Assembly (NCBI GenBank): GCA_009741485.1
Contig: CM019236.1
Location: 44,530,471-44,594,470 of the forward strand
DNA: 64,000 nt
Direction: 5' to 3'
From: Malurus cyaneus samueli
Lineage: Eukaryota > Chordata > Aves > Passeriformes > Maluridae
The translations under genes and the position numbers were made by a program. Under the pieces are notes generated by a model, which was not told the DNA's origin, did no database searches, and saw nothing but the letters and a program-made list of their open reading frames with translations. Shown piece after piece: positions 47,546 to 59,850 of this stretch; positions within the stretch are counted from its first letter, which is position 1, and every line of letters starts with the position of its first letter.

Positions 47546-50500
47546 GTATGTGACTGAGGTGCCATTCAACCTGAATTCATCCTTGCTGTGTCCTTTGGAA
47601 GCTCTTTGGCAGTGCTTGCCTCGGTTTAAAGAGGGGGTCAAGTATTTTTACTGTGGTGGACACGGGCTATCCTCTGATAGATGTAGGAGGCTTTTCAGTG
47701 TAGGAGGCTGTTTTTCTTCAGTGTGCGAAGAGCTCACGATGCATGTGCAATATGTTAATTACTGCAATATCTGTTAATTACAGAGATATTTGTTAGGTAC
47801 AGAGCCAAAGATCCTGAGTCAACTACAGTGCATACACGGAAGGGGTAGCTCATAGACACACACGTATTTATTGTCTGGGCAACAAGTGCAAAAGGATAGG
47901 AGGAATAGGGAGCTGGGATTAAAGGCATCATGTCAGAGGTTGCACCAGTGCTTGAACTAAGCTTTCAACATTTCGAAGAATAGGGCAAATTATGTGAATC
48001 TAAGGGACTCAATAAATGCAAGGGAGGAGGCAAGGCACGATTTCACCTTTCTCTTTCTCCTGCAGCCCCTTAACTTCTTTCACTGTATTTCTACAAGGAA
48101 GTTGTGTCTGCTGCTATTTTGGAGCGGTGTTGTGGGCCCAGCTGGGAAAAACCTACTCCATTTTCTGCCTCTGAGCAGCGGGACTCTATAGGCACATCCA
48201 GCAGCACATCCTAGTCAATAAGGTTAACATTTGTGCTTCAGACTAGGTTTGGATGGAAGGTATGAACAGGATTGTTTTGCCATGACTCCCATCTTTGTTC
48301 TAGCTCCAGGGAAAGGAAGAAGTTAGGATCAGTGTTAGAAAAGACAGGTGCTAATTCCCAGAGAATTATCACATCCCCTCCGCTGTGAGCCATATGGTCT
48401 TTAGGAAAGGGGAGAAACGGAGACTGGTGTCAGTACTCATGTGTGTTTTCTAGTCTCAGTGCATACTGCTTTCGTGAGGATGGAAGATCTAGACAAGGCA
48501 AGGAAAATATTTACTTAAACACTAAAAGCGTTTGTATTCAAAGTCTGTGAGAATTCCTGTACTTGCAGCGGGAAGTTGTGGTGACAAACTTAGCATATCA
48601 AGGGCCCAGGGTGTGAGAGTGGTGATGTCCACCAGGAAAGGTGGCTGATTGTGTTTGTTCAGATCTGTGTGTATGGTGACTGCAACTAGCAATCTTCCTG
48701 CAGTATTGCTGCTCTGTGTCACTCGCTATCAGGAGAAGCAGGCCCTGGCTGTAGATTCTGGTCACATCTTTCTGTAGGCAAAGACCAGGGCTTTGCTGTA
48801 CTTTGCTGTACACCCACTGCTGATGTTCTGACCACGTTTGTACCTGCTGCACCGATATTTCTGACGAGAGCATATGCCAGCCCCAAGTCCAAAGTGCATC
48901 TGTTGCAGCTACTCTTCTGTCAAGAGGCCAGTCATAGATATTTGTGTTTTGATTATGACGCCATACCTTGAGAGATGAGCAGCCCATGCAAGGGGATGCA
49001 TGAATGCATCGTGTTGCTCTGAGACTGTCACGTCCCAAGAGTAGGATCCTTTGAGAGGAGAGACCTTCTTCCCCTCCTTGCTCACACTCTGAATCCCAAC
49101 AGTTGCAAATCACAAGTCTTTAGATGGTTTTGTGTAATTTGTTTCCCCTTCCATTAATTTCTTTCTGTTCTGCTCTTCTGCTTCAGACTGCCTTCATTGG
49201 CGTTGGTGTGCACAGATTAGCCCAGAGCCCACAAGCCGTGCAGGACCAGGACAGTTCCCTGTCCTTAATCTCATTTTCGTCTTTCATGACAGTCCTAAAA
49301 TCCTTTCTCAGGCTTTCTGGACTCTTGATTTTCTTTCCTTTTAATTTCCCAGTTGCCACTTTTCTGTGTCCTGATTGCCAGCATTTCAATACTGCAGCAC
49401 GGCTGGGAGCCTTGGGCCTAAATGAACACCCTTGATCTGTGGCTTATGCACATGGCTTGATCTCCAAGCACCTGGTGTGCTCTTCTCATGCCTTTTCATC
49501 ATACTTTTGAACCCAGATAACTTCTCTGTCTTCTCTGGGGACTTTGGATTGATTTTGAAACTGTCTGTAATTACTCTCTGGCTTTGATACCAGTCTGTCC
49601 TCTGTTCTCATCTGCTCCTCCAAATAGTTCTGTTCAGAGGATAGTGCCAGCCTCCCACATTTAGCAGCACATTTCTTGATTACGCCCTTATTTGACTGCA
49701 TGAGATTTTTGGTGGGTTTTTGTTTCTTTGTTTGTTTTGTTTGTTTCACTTGTTTCTTATTAACTGACTGAATGAGAAGTAGCATTACAGGATGTATTGC
49801 AGAAAACAGATCAATTTCTACAGATTTCTGAGGTTTCCTGAATCCTATATTGCAATTACGGATGCAGTCTTTCATTGTTTTCCAGCTAGCTAATTTAGCC
49901 TTTTGCTTATGCAGATTGCTGTATGTGGTAGATAATTATGTGGAAGAGTTATTTTTATGCCACCAAGCAGTGAAGATGAACAAATATCTTGTGATCAGTT
50001 TCAAGCACTGCTTGGAATTGTACTGCTGTTAATTGCTGTAGAAAGGTTCCAGGAAAGTGCTCACACAAGGCAGGTTAGAATGAAAAGTAGGAATAGAGAA
50101 GAAAAAGAAATGCTGTGGGGGTGGAAATAAATCATGACTGCATGCTTTGCCCTCTTCTGACCACCAGTGAAGAAAGTTTTTCCTAGCAGTGGCTTATAAA
50201 TGCAGGACAAGGTTGTATAAAAATGGTAGTAGGATATTTAAGGATATCTCAGTTAAAAGGGGAGAGAAGACTTTGTTTTCTTTCCAGATTTTTTTGCCCT
50301 GTGTTTATTTTTAGAAGAGCTAGGCTTTTTGTAAGGAAAGTTCAATTTTTCCATTAACCAAACACCATTGAATAAACAACTTCTATCATCAGTTACATGC
50401 AAACAAGATCATGGTTTGTGGGTGGCTGGGGGATTACATATACCTTCTCTTGTTAGTTAAACAATTCCTGGTACCTTTATTTTAAATGAAGGAAAATCAG

Positions 50501-51479
50501 AAAATACTGATTTATTTTATGTTCTCTCTGGATTGATTTGGTTTAGAGATGTGCAATACATGGTGCAAAAGAAGTCGTATCTCTTTCCAGGTCTTGATAT
50601 AGGTGCATGGCTATAGATGTTGACTTCTTACATGGAATTACATGTGGTCATTGGGGCCATAGGAAGTTTGATCATTAGATTCAGTGTGTTTTATGCCTTT
50701 TTTTAATTAATCAGGAAGTTTCTCCCTATGTGCTTCACAGTCGGAGCTCATTTCTGGAGCTATTTTTATTTGGAAGTAATTTGCACCAAAGTGGAGAACT
50801 AAAAAATAACAGATTTTTGCTGAAAGGATCCAAAACACTTTGCTTCTGGCCAGAGTGCAAACGAAGAAAGTTTCAAGACAAAATACATCTGTTTGAGGGA
50901 ATTAGAGAGAAGCATGGGAAGAGAGAGTTGGCAATGCCAGAAGCATTTGATTATGCTCCGTAAGGATTTTATCTTAATTGTGGACAGGCCTTTTTGTTTG
51001 GTGACACCAGGGTAACAAGCCAGGCCTACTCCCTGTTGTCAGTGGTGGAACTTGTGAAGCAAAGACAGCTATAATCTTTCACCAGCAGCCTTCCTCCTAT
51101 ATGCATTTTCAATTTCTCTGAATTGTTGATTGGCACTTTCAGGATCTAGATGCTGTGCTGATGTATGTGATTGCACATGTGACTCCGCAGCCAGCCAGAG
51201 AGGTGATGCCAGAGGTTTCTGGTTTGTCTTGGAAGGGAGCACTGGCAGAGCAAGGGCTGCACTGTCCTACTGTACTGTGGAGAGTTGTAACACTTGTCCA
51301 GGTTTTACAAGGGTGCTGCATGCTGGCTAAGCCTTCCCAGAATCAAGGGGCAATTGATACTGATAGACAGCTCTGGAGATTCTCTGGTTCATCCCTCTGC
51401 TCAGAGCAGGATCATATTGAGCAGTTTTCCTAGGACTTTCCTAGAACTGAAGTATAGGCAAGGATGAGGACTCCAGAAT

Positions 51480-52330
51480 CTCTCTGGGTAATCTGTTCCA
51501 GTATTTAATCACTAAAGATACTTTTTCTTATGTTTAAGTGGAACTTCGTGTGTATCAATTTTTATCCATTGCCTCTTGTCCTTTCATGGGACACCACTGA
51601 GAAAAGTTCTGCTCCATCTATTTTGCAACCTCCTATCAAGTATTTATGTTCCTGCCCAGGTGCAGAACTTGATTTGCTTGAATTTTATGAACTTAGTTTC
51701 TCTCATCATAAATCCATACTGACCAGTGCCAACCATTTGCTTATCCGTGACACATTTGGAAATGGCTTGCAGGATTATTTGCCCCACCACCTTCTCCAGG
51801 AACAGAGGTATGGCTGAGCAGTCCATAGTTCCCCAGTTCCTTCTTCTTGCCTTTCTTGAAGAGAAGGGAAGAGTGATACTTTGACTCCTCACGGACCTTG
51901 TCCACTTACCACGATCTTTAAAAGGTGACTGAGAGTGGCCTCTAGTGTAATTTAAGTTCCTCTGGATGTATCCTCTGTTTGAATGTTCCTTAACCTGATC
52001 CTTCTGCACCCATAGTGAACCTTCTTTGCCCTGGACTTTTCACCTAGTCATAGGAAATTGAGATTCTTGAAGGCTGGTTTGACCACTAAAGGAAGTAAGA
52101 AAGGCATTTAGTACTTCGCTTTTTCCACATTCTCTGTCATCAGGTCTTCTGGCCCCCTCAGCACTTAGATGATATTTATCTAATCTATGTTTTACTGCTG
52201 ACATGCCAGTCAAGGTGTTTCATGTTCCCCTTGATGTTTCTAAATAGATTCAACTCTCGATGGGCTTTTCTTCATGGTCATTTTATTCCGTTTCATTCCT
52301 TCAGCTTACTGATGGTTTCTGTTGAAGGGG
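51480..52330 (-). mobile_element. Diverged CR1 LINE fragment, about 850 bp
   Basis: On the + strand the order of landmarks follows an inverted CR1: an AATCTGTTCCAGTATTTAATC-like 3' region, then CCTCTTGTCCTTTCATGGG, ATAAATCCATACTGACCAG, AGCAGTCCATAGTTCCCCAG, TTCTTGAAGAGAAGGGAAGA and further to about 52.3 kb. These correspond to the usual CR1 3' and ORF2-end phrases, heavily mutated. The extreme 3' terminal repeat is missing or unrecognisable. Boundaries are approximate. Confidence 0.65.
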
Positions 52331-55300
52331 CTGAAGATAACAGAAAAAAAAAAAAAAGCACTGGGTTTTTTTACTTAGTGGTTTGAGATCCTGACTTTAT
52401 TTTGACAGACAAGGCCTCAGGTGATGCCAGGTTTCTTGGAGCCAAGTTTAAATTCCCTCTAGTCTCTCCTGCCTCTTTGAACAGTTGCAAAACTCCAAAG
52501 TGCCAGTTCATGAATAAGAAGTACAGAGGGATCTAAGATTCCTTATATCCCTGTGGAAGAAATTACTGACTTCGTAGTGAGAGAGGCTGGCTGATCTGAC
52601 ATCCTCAGAAACTGGTCCTCTTAATCTTGTGAACGCTGGAAAATTCCTTTTTGTTTCAGAGCTGTTTCTCCTTGTTGAAACTGAAAAAACCATCATTCTG
52701 AGGCTCTGAAGTATAGTGGATGTTGGTAAGCCACCATTAACAAAGAAAAAAAGGATGCTGGTGAGAACTTCTTCAGCTACCATTTCTTCTGATTACTAAA
52801 GGAAATAACAAATGTGTTTATTTGGCATTAGTCAGACTGTATGGAGTCAAACCTCCAGGGACTGACTGTTTTGTTTTTTTTCCCAGTGAAAATGTGTTAC
52901 TACCAGTGGTTACTCCAGACTGCTGTAGTCCACCAAATGGCTTCCTCTAGCTTCTCTAGGTTTTGAGGCAATCCCTGTGATGTGAGAGGTCAGTTTTGTG
53001 TCATCTTTAAGTGCATTGGATCCATAGACATATCTAAAACCTTTCCCATCAATCCTTATGTCAAAAAAAGAAAAAAAATTCTGGGGAAAGGGGAATTGTG
53101 CTGAGTTGAGTGGCATGATAGGTGGTATTGTTTCCATGTAGAGCTGTTCACTGTTCTTGAAATTTTCTGTTCCATCTGGCATTTTTAGATGTGAAATTAT
53201 GCAAAAGGAACAAGGTTTATTGTCTCTAGGTAAGAAAAGATGGTAAAAGGGCCTGTCAGCAGTGGATATAAAAAGTAGTCAACAGTGCTAAGCCCAGGAT
53301 ATCAGCTTGTGTGGTGTTTATACTTGGGGAAAAAAAACAAACAAAAACCTGCCATGGGAATATGGAAGTTGCCCAGGGAAATGTGATACCACTTAGAAAT
53401 TCAGTGGGAATTCAGAATCCACCATGGAAAATTTGAACCTGCCATCAATTCTCCATTGGAATTGGAGATATGGGGTGCATAGAGAATGTAAATTTACCTC
53501 TGCCTTATTTTAAAATCTTCTAAAAGATTTGAAATGTGTAATGAGGAAGTTCATGAAAAGTCCAATAAGAAGGTGAATATTTGGGGATCCTGGAAGTGGT
53601 CAAAGAAAAAGGTGGGGGGAGGTGCAGGAAGACAACATAGTGATGAAACAGATTTAAAAAACAGATTAAATGAGTTTTGTGGGGCCGCATCGCTTCTTCC
53701 TGGGCTCAAAGAGCTTGCTGATTGCCTGCGAGCTTCTGTCTGTGGAATGCAGCATCATTTTAGCTTCCTTGGGTGGGAGGAAAGGCTGAGTGCCTGAAGG
53801 TGTGCCTGTACCTCTGTAATCTGAGAACGCCAGATACAACCCAGCAGTTTTGAGACTGTTTTCTTTAGTAGCCTCTTTGAGCCTTCAGAATGCTAATGAC
53901 AGGGTTTATTGGAGCAACAGCCCCTGAAGGGGAAAGATAATGTTGCGTGGAGGCAGGACCCACATCCAAGGCCCCAGGGTTCACATGAAGGGCACTACTC
54001 CTGACATCTCTGACACGAGAAATGAAGAAAGCTTTGCATTTCTCCATGAGAGGCACTAACCTCTGTTCTAATATATTAGTGCAGCTGTCAAAATCAGCCA
54101 GGCCAAAAAAACTGTGCTGTTTCTGCTCAGGTACTGACAGTCTTCTTATCAGTGCTGGGTTTACCCATTACAGCCTTTGCTGGGCAGATAAAGTAGGAAA
54201 ACTTTCATTATGTAATGTGTGTTTTGTGCTAAGGGGATTTCAAGTCCTTAGTCACTTTTTTCCTGGAAAGGAACAAGCAGTCTATAACGGGAGCAGGTCC
54301 AATGGCAACAGTGGCTGTGAGTACTGCAGCTCAGATATGGTACTGGTAATTCCTTCTCTTACCTCAGATTTTTACAAAACTAGTAATATGGGGTTGTAAA
54401 CTTTTCTTTTATGTTGATTTAGCCACAAATTTGGCCTTATAATCAGTGAAAAAGTTTCTTTTAGCTTCACTTTTTGGAGGAGAAGGTCAGCATGTTTGAA
54501 TTTGCCCAAGGAAAGTTTTTGTTCTGGTACTTGGACTTTCCTGGACTTGGAAATACTTACTGTGAGAAGCAAGATTTTACTGGATTTAGTATTACATGTT
54601 TTGCATTCGAAAAACTGTTTAAATTTAAATGGCAGATTTGGAGTTCCAACCACTCTACAACTGATCCCTGTTTTCCATATGTTCCTTGGATTATCTACTG
54701 TTAATGTACAAAATTTCCTCCTCCTGATTTTGGGAGAAGTGAAGTGCTAACTGGCTACACCTGGGTGCATGGTGCGTATGCTTGAAAACAGTGTCTTCCT
54801 CTTGAAAAGTGTCTACAGAAAGCACAGGTATGAAGGAAACTCATTTGTAATTTAATGGATCACATCACCTGCTTTCCTTCTTTTGCTTTGGATCATAATA
54901 AATGTTTTGTCTAGCTTTTCTTCCTCCATACTTTTACTAGCTGGGTTAAAATTACTCCAAGTTCTGCATACCATTGTGTACTTAAAAAGTATTACTGTGT
55001 TTATGTTAAAAGTGGAATTACAAAGAATGAAAGCAGATGATAATTGCCATAGGCATTTCCAGGAGTTTTCTAAATAATTGTAAGATCTGTACCTATAAAA
55101 CATTATTGAAAGGATTTTTTCAGTGACACATAGAGTCTCTGTCACCAAAACTCCGTTTGAGTGCTCGCAGTCCAAATAAACATCCAGCTTTATGATGTCC
55201 CTAGTGGCTGAGCTAATTTGTGCCATTTTGTGGTTGCAGTGCTATAATCCTGTGCTTTAGTTGTTCCCACAATGTCTTGGAAGTCGGCAAACAAACCATG

Positions 55301-58300
55301 TTGTTTCCTAACAAACAATTTTGTGTCTTTACGTGTATGTCCAGTGATTCATTGTCTTGGGATGTTTGTAAACGTTGAGGTCTTGACACGCTTCTAGGGT
55401 GGATGGAAAGTGCCATCTTTCTACTAAAGAAAACACAGAATTATTTATGCTTGGGGGTTTCCTTTTACATGACTCTAAGAGGTCAAAGAACTTTACTTAT
55501 CTGCTTGGAATAATCAATTTTATTGAAATTCAGAGAGGAGTATAGTTTTCATGAGTCTTACAGACCTGGCTTTTATGACAAATTTAGTAACAGAAAGAGA
55601 ACCTTTGTTTTGCAATATCTCCTAGTTCCTATTGCTAGATGCAGAAATGTTTCACGCTCACAATTGCTCAAATATGGGTTTAACTATCTTCTGAAATCCA
55701 CAGTTATCTGGATAAAACTTACCTAAAGAGGCACGGGCACAGAAGCAGCTCTGCATGTGCCAGCAGTAAAAGCTGCAAGCAGCAGCTTTCAGGGCGGCAG
55801 TAGTAGCCCATGATCTGCAGGACTGTGTATGGCTACTGAGGAGGGTCAGGAGCACACAATGAGTGGCCAGGTCTGCAAGCCTTGGCCAAGCAGCGCTGTT
55901 CTTTGAGCACATTGCCTGTGGTGGTCCCCGCATGCCATCTCCTTTTAGCGCAGATTAAAGGCCCAGCTCTTATTGACTCTCCAGTAGAGTGTATGGCTGA
56001 GCTGGTGCACACAACAGCTTCTTAGCTTCTCTTTGAGCTTGAACACAGAAGAATAAAGATTCATCACTCTCCACCCCCTGCCAGAGTAAAATGACCTCTT
56101 GGAGGCATCTCTTCACCTAGTGGTGTGAGGATAATGCAGGGCTGTGTGCAGAAAGAAAAGAGCGGGCTTTCTGATGGGACAGGGCCCAGGGCCTTTCTTT
56201 TGGGAGTCATTCAAGTGTGCTAGGCTAAAATAGAAAACAGGTGAAAGAGAGCTGCTCTCTTTACATGGCGTTCATCTCAGTCTCTCTTGCAGTAATAGCT
56301 GCATGATCTTAAACTTTGGAGAGTGAATCTTTCTCATGTTTCTTACTGTTGTTTTTGGCAATCTGATCTCTCATACACCAGTGAATGTTTTTTTGTGGCT
56401 GTCACCAGAAATGAGGCAAAAGTTCTGACTCTAGAGTGGTACCTCAAGCCCTCACCCTTCAGCCTTTTTTAATTTTATATCTCACATAGTTGAACCTGTA
56501 GATCCTCTGGGCCACAATCAATTTCTGCCTCGTGGAGCACGACTGGCCCACCTTTTAGATAGTGTATACTTCTTCACCTAAATCTTTATTTACCTAGCCT
56601 AAGTGGCTCCTGATTGATCATGTCTTATTAACAATCCAGTGTCAAGCATACAAACATACCTGCTTGTATATGTCTGTTTTACACACATCCATTTGGTCGG
56701 TTCTCTTTTGCACAACATTAGCACATCATTTTTCTTTCACATGCAGACATAACTCATTGCCTTGGCAACAATGAGCAAAGGCACTCTGTGAAAGTATGTA
56801 CACATGACTGTGATGAAAAAGATATTCTTATCACACTGCATTAAAATAAAGAGCCCTGCTACAGAGAGCCACTCAAGCAGGTTGACTGATTGAAATTTGA
56901 TTCATCCATGTGCTACAGTGATTTCCTACATTCTGCTCTAAATCACTGCTCAGAGCAAGGGTGACTGAAGATTGATGGAAGAGTAGTGTGTTTAATGATG
57001 TGGTGTGAGTAGCTCACTCTTGAAATGCATGAAACTGTTAGCTCTTAAACTGGCATGAGGAAAATTACTTTAGGGCCATACACTGCCCTAGTGATTGCTT
57101 ATCTTTATGCCTTGTCCCTTTCGTCCTGAAGGGTTTGGATTAGGAAAATAAGAGTTCAGAGCCTTGGCAGTGCTTTACACTTCTGAAGATGTGATTCGGC
57201 TCATGCATCATTGCCTACATGAGGTGAATGCTTCATCTGAGCTTGCAATATAACTGGCCCTATCCTTGTCGCTTGAGAAGCGCTTCTCTAAAAGCCTAAG
57301 TTGTCCTATCTCACTGTCAGTTGCAAGGAATGGATCACCCTTTGGAAACACCCCTTCCTCTGCTGTGTGGTGGTGGGCAAGGACGAGCAAATCCCTCTCC
57401 CCTTCCCTTTTTTCCACCTATCTGTCCTCTGTGTTAAAGGTGAGAGATAGAAACTAGGTCTGGCATCTTACATACCTATTGGTTGTTTCACAGCAGCTAA
57501 TTTTACTCAACTACAATATTTAATTACAATCATTCCCATTCGCTACTGCATCTGGTCTTTTTGCTGACATGAGGGAATTCTCATTAAACTGTACCTGGAC
57601 CAGAGCCATCGGGAAGCAACAGATACCGACAGTGTTAGATTAGGTCAGCATAATGATACATAAGCTTTGCTCCTTCTGAAGACAAAATTTAAGCTGAGGA
57701 GGTGGGGCAAAATGCAATTACTGTATGAGAAAATATGGTGCTAAATGGGTGTGCATTGCAGTATTTGGATAAAAGGTTTCATTTGAGCTAGATTGGTTTG
57801 TGCTCTTAAGCTCTGGGGGGCAGTTCATCTTGATTAATCTCTGTGCTCAAATGATACCATCCATCATGCCTTCACTGGTACATCATGAGCAGTTTGCTGT
57901 TGTGGCATGAGAAACTGGAATTTTTGTGCTCCAATTCATTCCACTCCTTTTGGAATGAAAAATCACGAATCCCTTACTTAGTCTTCTGATGTTCTCAGCA
58001 CTGTTAGAATTCTCTTTATAACTTCTTGCTTTCCCTGGCTGCTAGAACCATTCTGTGTTTCTATCACCATCTATTTATGAAAAATATTATCAGAAACCAG
58101 TTTTTTTCTGGAGTTTCTTGTTAGCTCTAACACTATGCACATCTACAGAAGCAAGGGATCACTCTAGTGAGTAATTTGCTCAAGGAATTATTTTAATTAA
58201 TGTAGGCTGTTAAATGAAGAAATGTTTCATGAAAGCTGTATCTATGAGGGACTGTGCAAGGCCTTCTCTCTTTCTTCTGCTTCTCCGCAGCGTGGTCTGA

Positions 58301-59059
58301 TGATCTGTTAGGGAAGGCCTTCTGAGCAGAGCATGCAGTCCTTCAGGAAAGTTCCTGCAACCTTTGAGAGGTCATTTATTCAATATGATGCCAAAATATG
58401 ACCTTACCAGCCACCACATCTGCCTGAGAATTGAGAGGAGATGTAAATCACAGTATTAGGGCAGAACTATCTAAGGCCTTCTAAAACGAAATCATTTTAT
58501 CAATATGACTGAAATTAAGTTTCTCTTTTCTGTCTCTGGTGGCATATAATGAAGAAATGGAAAAGCTTGATCTAAGGCATTGGCTTTCAGAGTTATTTTA
58601 TGTTCTCTGCAGTTGGATGATTCTTAATAGTTAAAAAATTGTTAGTGATATTGAGCAACAGCTCTCTGTCTTTTTAAACCTGGAGAATGTAAAAACATGG
58701 CTGAATTCTGACCTTCTTTGCATCACCACCAGCTGTAGACTGCTCTTGTACAGGGTGTCCAAACTTCATCTCTTACTCCCCTGAGTAATCCACAAGGGCC
58801 TAAAAGCTATTAAGCTGAGCTGACAGAGTAGGCATAGAGCCTGTTTTGAAGGATACATTATCCCTTTTCAAAGGCATAGAGAAGCTATTTATAAACAAGC
58901 AAGTTCAGAAATTCAGTAGAAGGAAAAGTATGCTGCCGTTTTTCAATGCTACAATTGTCATTTTCAATGAAGAAACCCACGATAGCAAGAAACATCAGCT
59001 GGAGACTTTATATCCCATTCCAAGTAATCCCTACTGTCAAATCCCACCAGTTACAAACA

Positions 59060-59220
59060 CATCACAGAATCAATTAGGTTGGAAAAGACCTCTGAGTCCA
59101 GCCATAACCTAGCACTGACAATCACTCACATGCCTCAAAGCATCAATTACACTCTTTTTTGACATTTCCAGGGATGGAGACTCCACCACCTCCTTGGGCA
59201 GCCCATTACGCAACAACCTG
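59060..59220 (-). mobile_element. CR1 LINE 3'-end fragment
   Basis: CATCACAGAATCAATTAGG then TTGGAAAAGACCTCTGAG, followed by CAGGGATGGAGACTCCACCA and TTGGGCAGCCCATT, is the standard CR1 3' terminus read in antisense. About 160 bp remain, ending some 250 bp before exon 5. Confidence 0.9.
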
Positions 59221-59470
59221 TGAGACCAGAGTAATTGCAGTCATATCTGCATTTTGGAAAGGCAGAATAGAGTAGTTGAGGTGATCTTGGGGAAGTTCAG
59301 CAATCACTCATCACACATCCTATGTGTCTGGTGTATGCTGGTGGGGACCGATGAAGCCCTGCCATCCTTGAGTGTGGCACCCCTCCTGTGCTGAGAAAGG
59401 ACTTTGTTGTTCTTCTCCCTCTTTCCATGTGCTTGGTGAGCTCTGATGTAATTTTTCTTTTTAACTGCAG

Positions 59471-59561
59471 GTCACTTCATGGGCAACAACACAGTGATTG
59501 ATGTTTTGAGGAGAGAAGGGTACGAGGTAGAGCACACTCCAGCTGGACAAGCCATCAGCAA
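59471..59561 (+). CDS. TRABD2A: TRABD2A (TIKI1) coding exon 5: second catalytic motif
   Basis: Starts with the last two bases of the Gly codon, then [20 protein letters not shown], and ends AGQAIS plus AA before donor GTAATG. Joined to exon 4 it completes GAGH, the second GX2H metal-binding motif of TraB proteases. NNT is a potential glycosylation site. Phase is 1 in and 2 out. Without splicing at 59562 the frame reads Lys then TAA. The remaining tail and membrane anchor of TIKI1 are not in the window, and I found no matching exon between here and 64000. Confidence 0.93.
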
Positions 59562-59727
59562 GTAATGCATGCTTTTACATAGCTGAGCAGCCATTGAGGG
59601 GGTGGGTTTGTAAACAGTTACGAAGTAGTAATGGCAGATGAAATTATAACTAACAGTGAGCTAGGCTCTTTTTCTCCTTCCCAGCAGTTTGCTTTTCTCT
59701 TCCATGAGCTAGTTTGGAAGGGAAATT

Positions 59728-59850
59728 TTAGTAGGTTTTGGTTTGGGTTTTTTTGTGTTTGTTCATTAGGATTTTGTTGTTGGGTGTGTGTGTGTTTTTT
59801 TAACATGGTTGATTTTGTGGGGATGGTTTTCTGGGGGTCTGGGTTGTTTT
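59728..59850 (+). repeat. T/G-rich low-complexity patch with short TG repeat
   Basis: T and G dominate, with GTGTGTGTGTG at about 59786-59796 followed by T7. It is a smaller counterpart of the tract at 36607-36782 and lies 170 bp after exon 5. Confidence 0.8.

Larger units (their letters stand above)
47546..59470 (+). other. TRABD2A: TRABD2A intron 4 (11.9 kb)
   Basis: Donor GTATGT; acceptor TTTTTAACTGCAG at 59470. Two minus-strand CR1 fragments are recognised (51480-52330 and 59060-59220). The rest, including about 47.6-51.4 kb and 52.4-59 kb, shows no exon or element I can name. It contains short A-runs, for example at about 52345. Confidence 0.8.

Noticed and set aside
48598..49113. 171-codon minus-strand open frame in intron 4
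   Set aside because: No recognised protein family and no splice or promoter context. I considered a retroelement remnant but saw no reverse transcriptase, integrase or LTR signature.
9252..59561. TRABD2B (TIKI2) as the gene identity
   Set aside because: Residue choices in exons 2, 4 and 5 ([37 protein letters not shown]) agree better with TIKI1 than with TIKI2 as I remember the two mammalian proteins.
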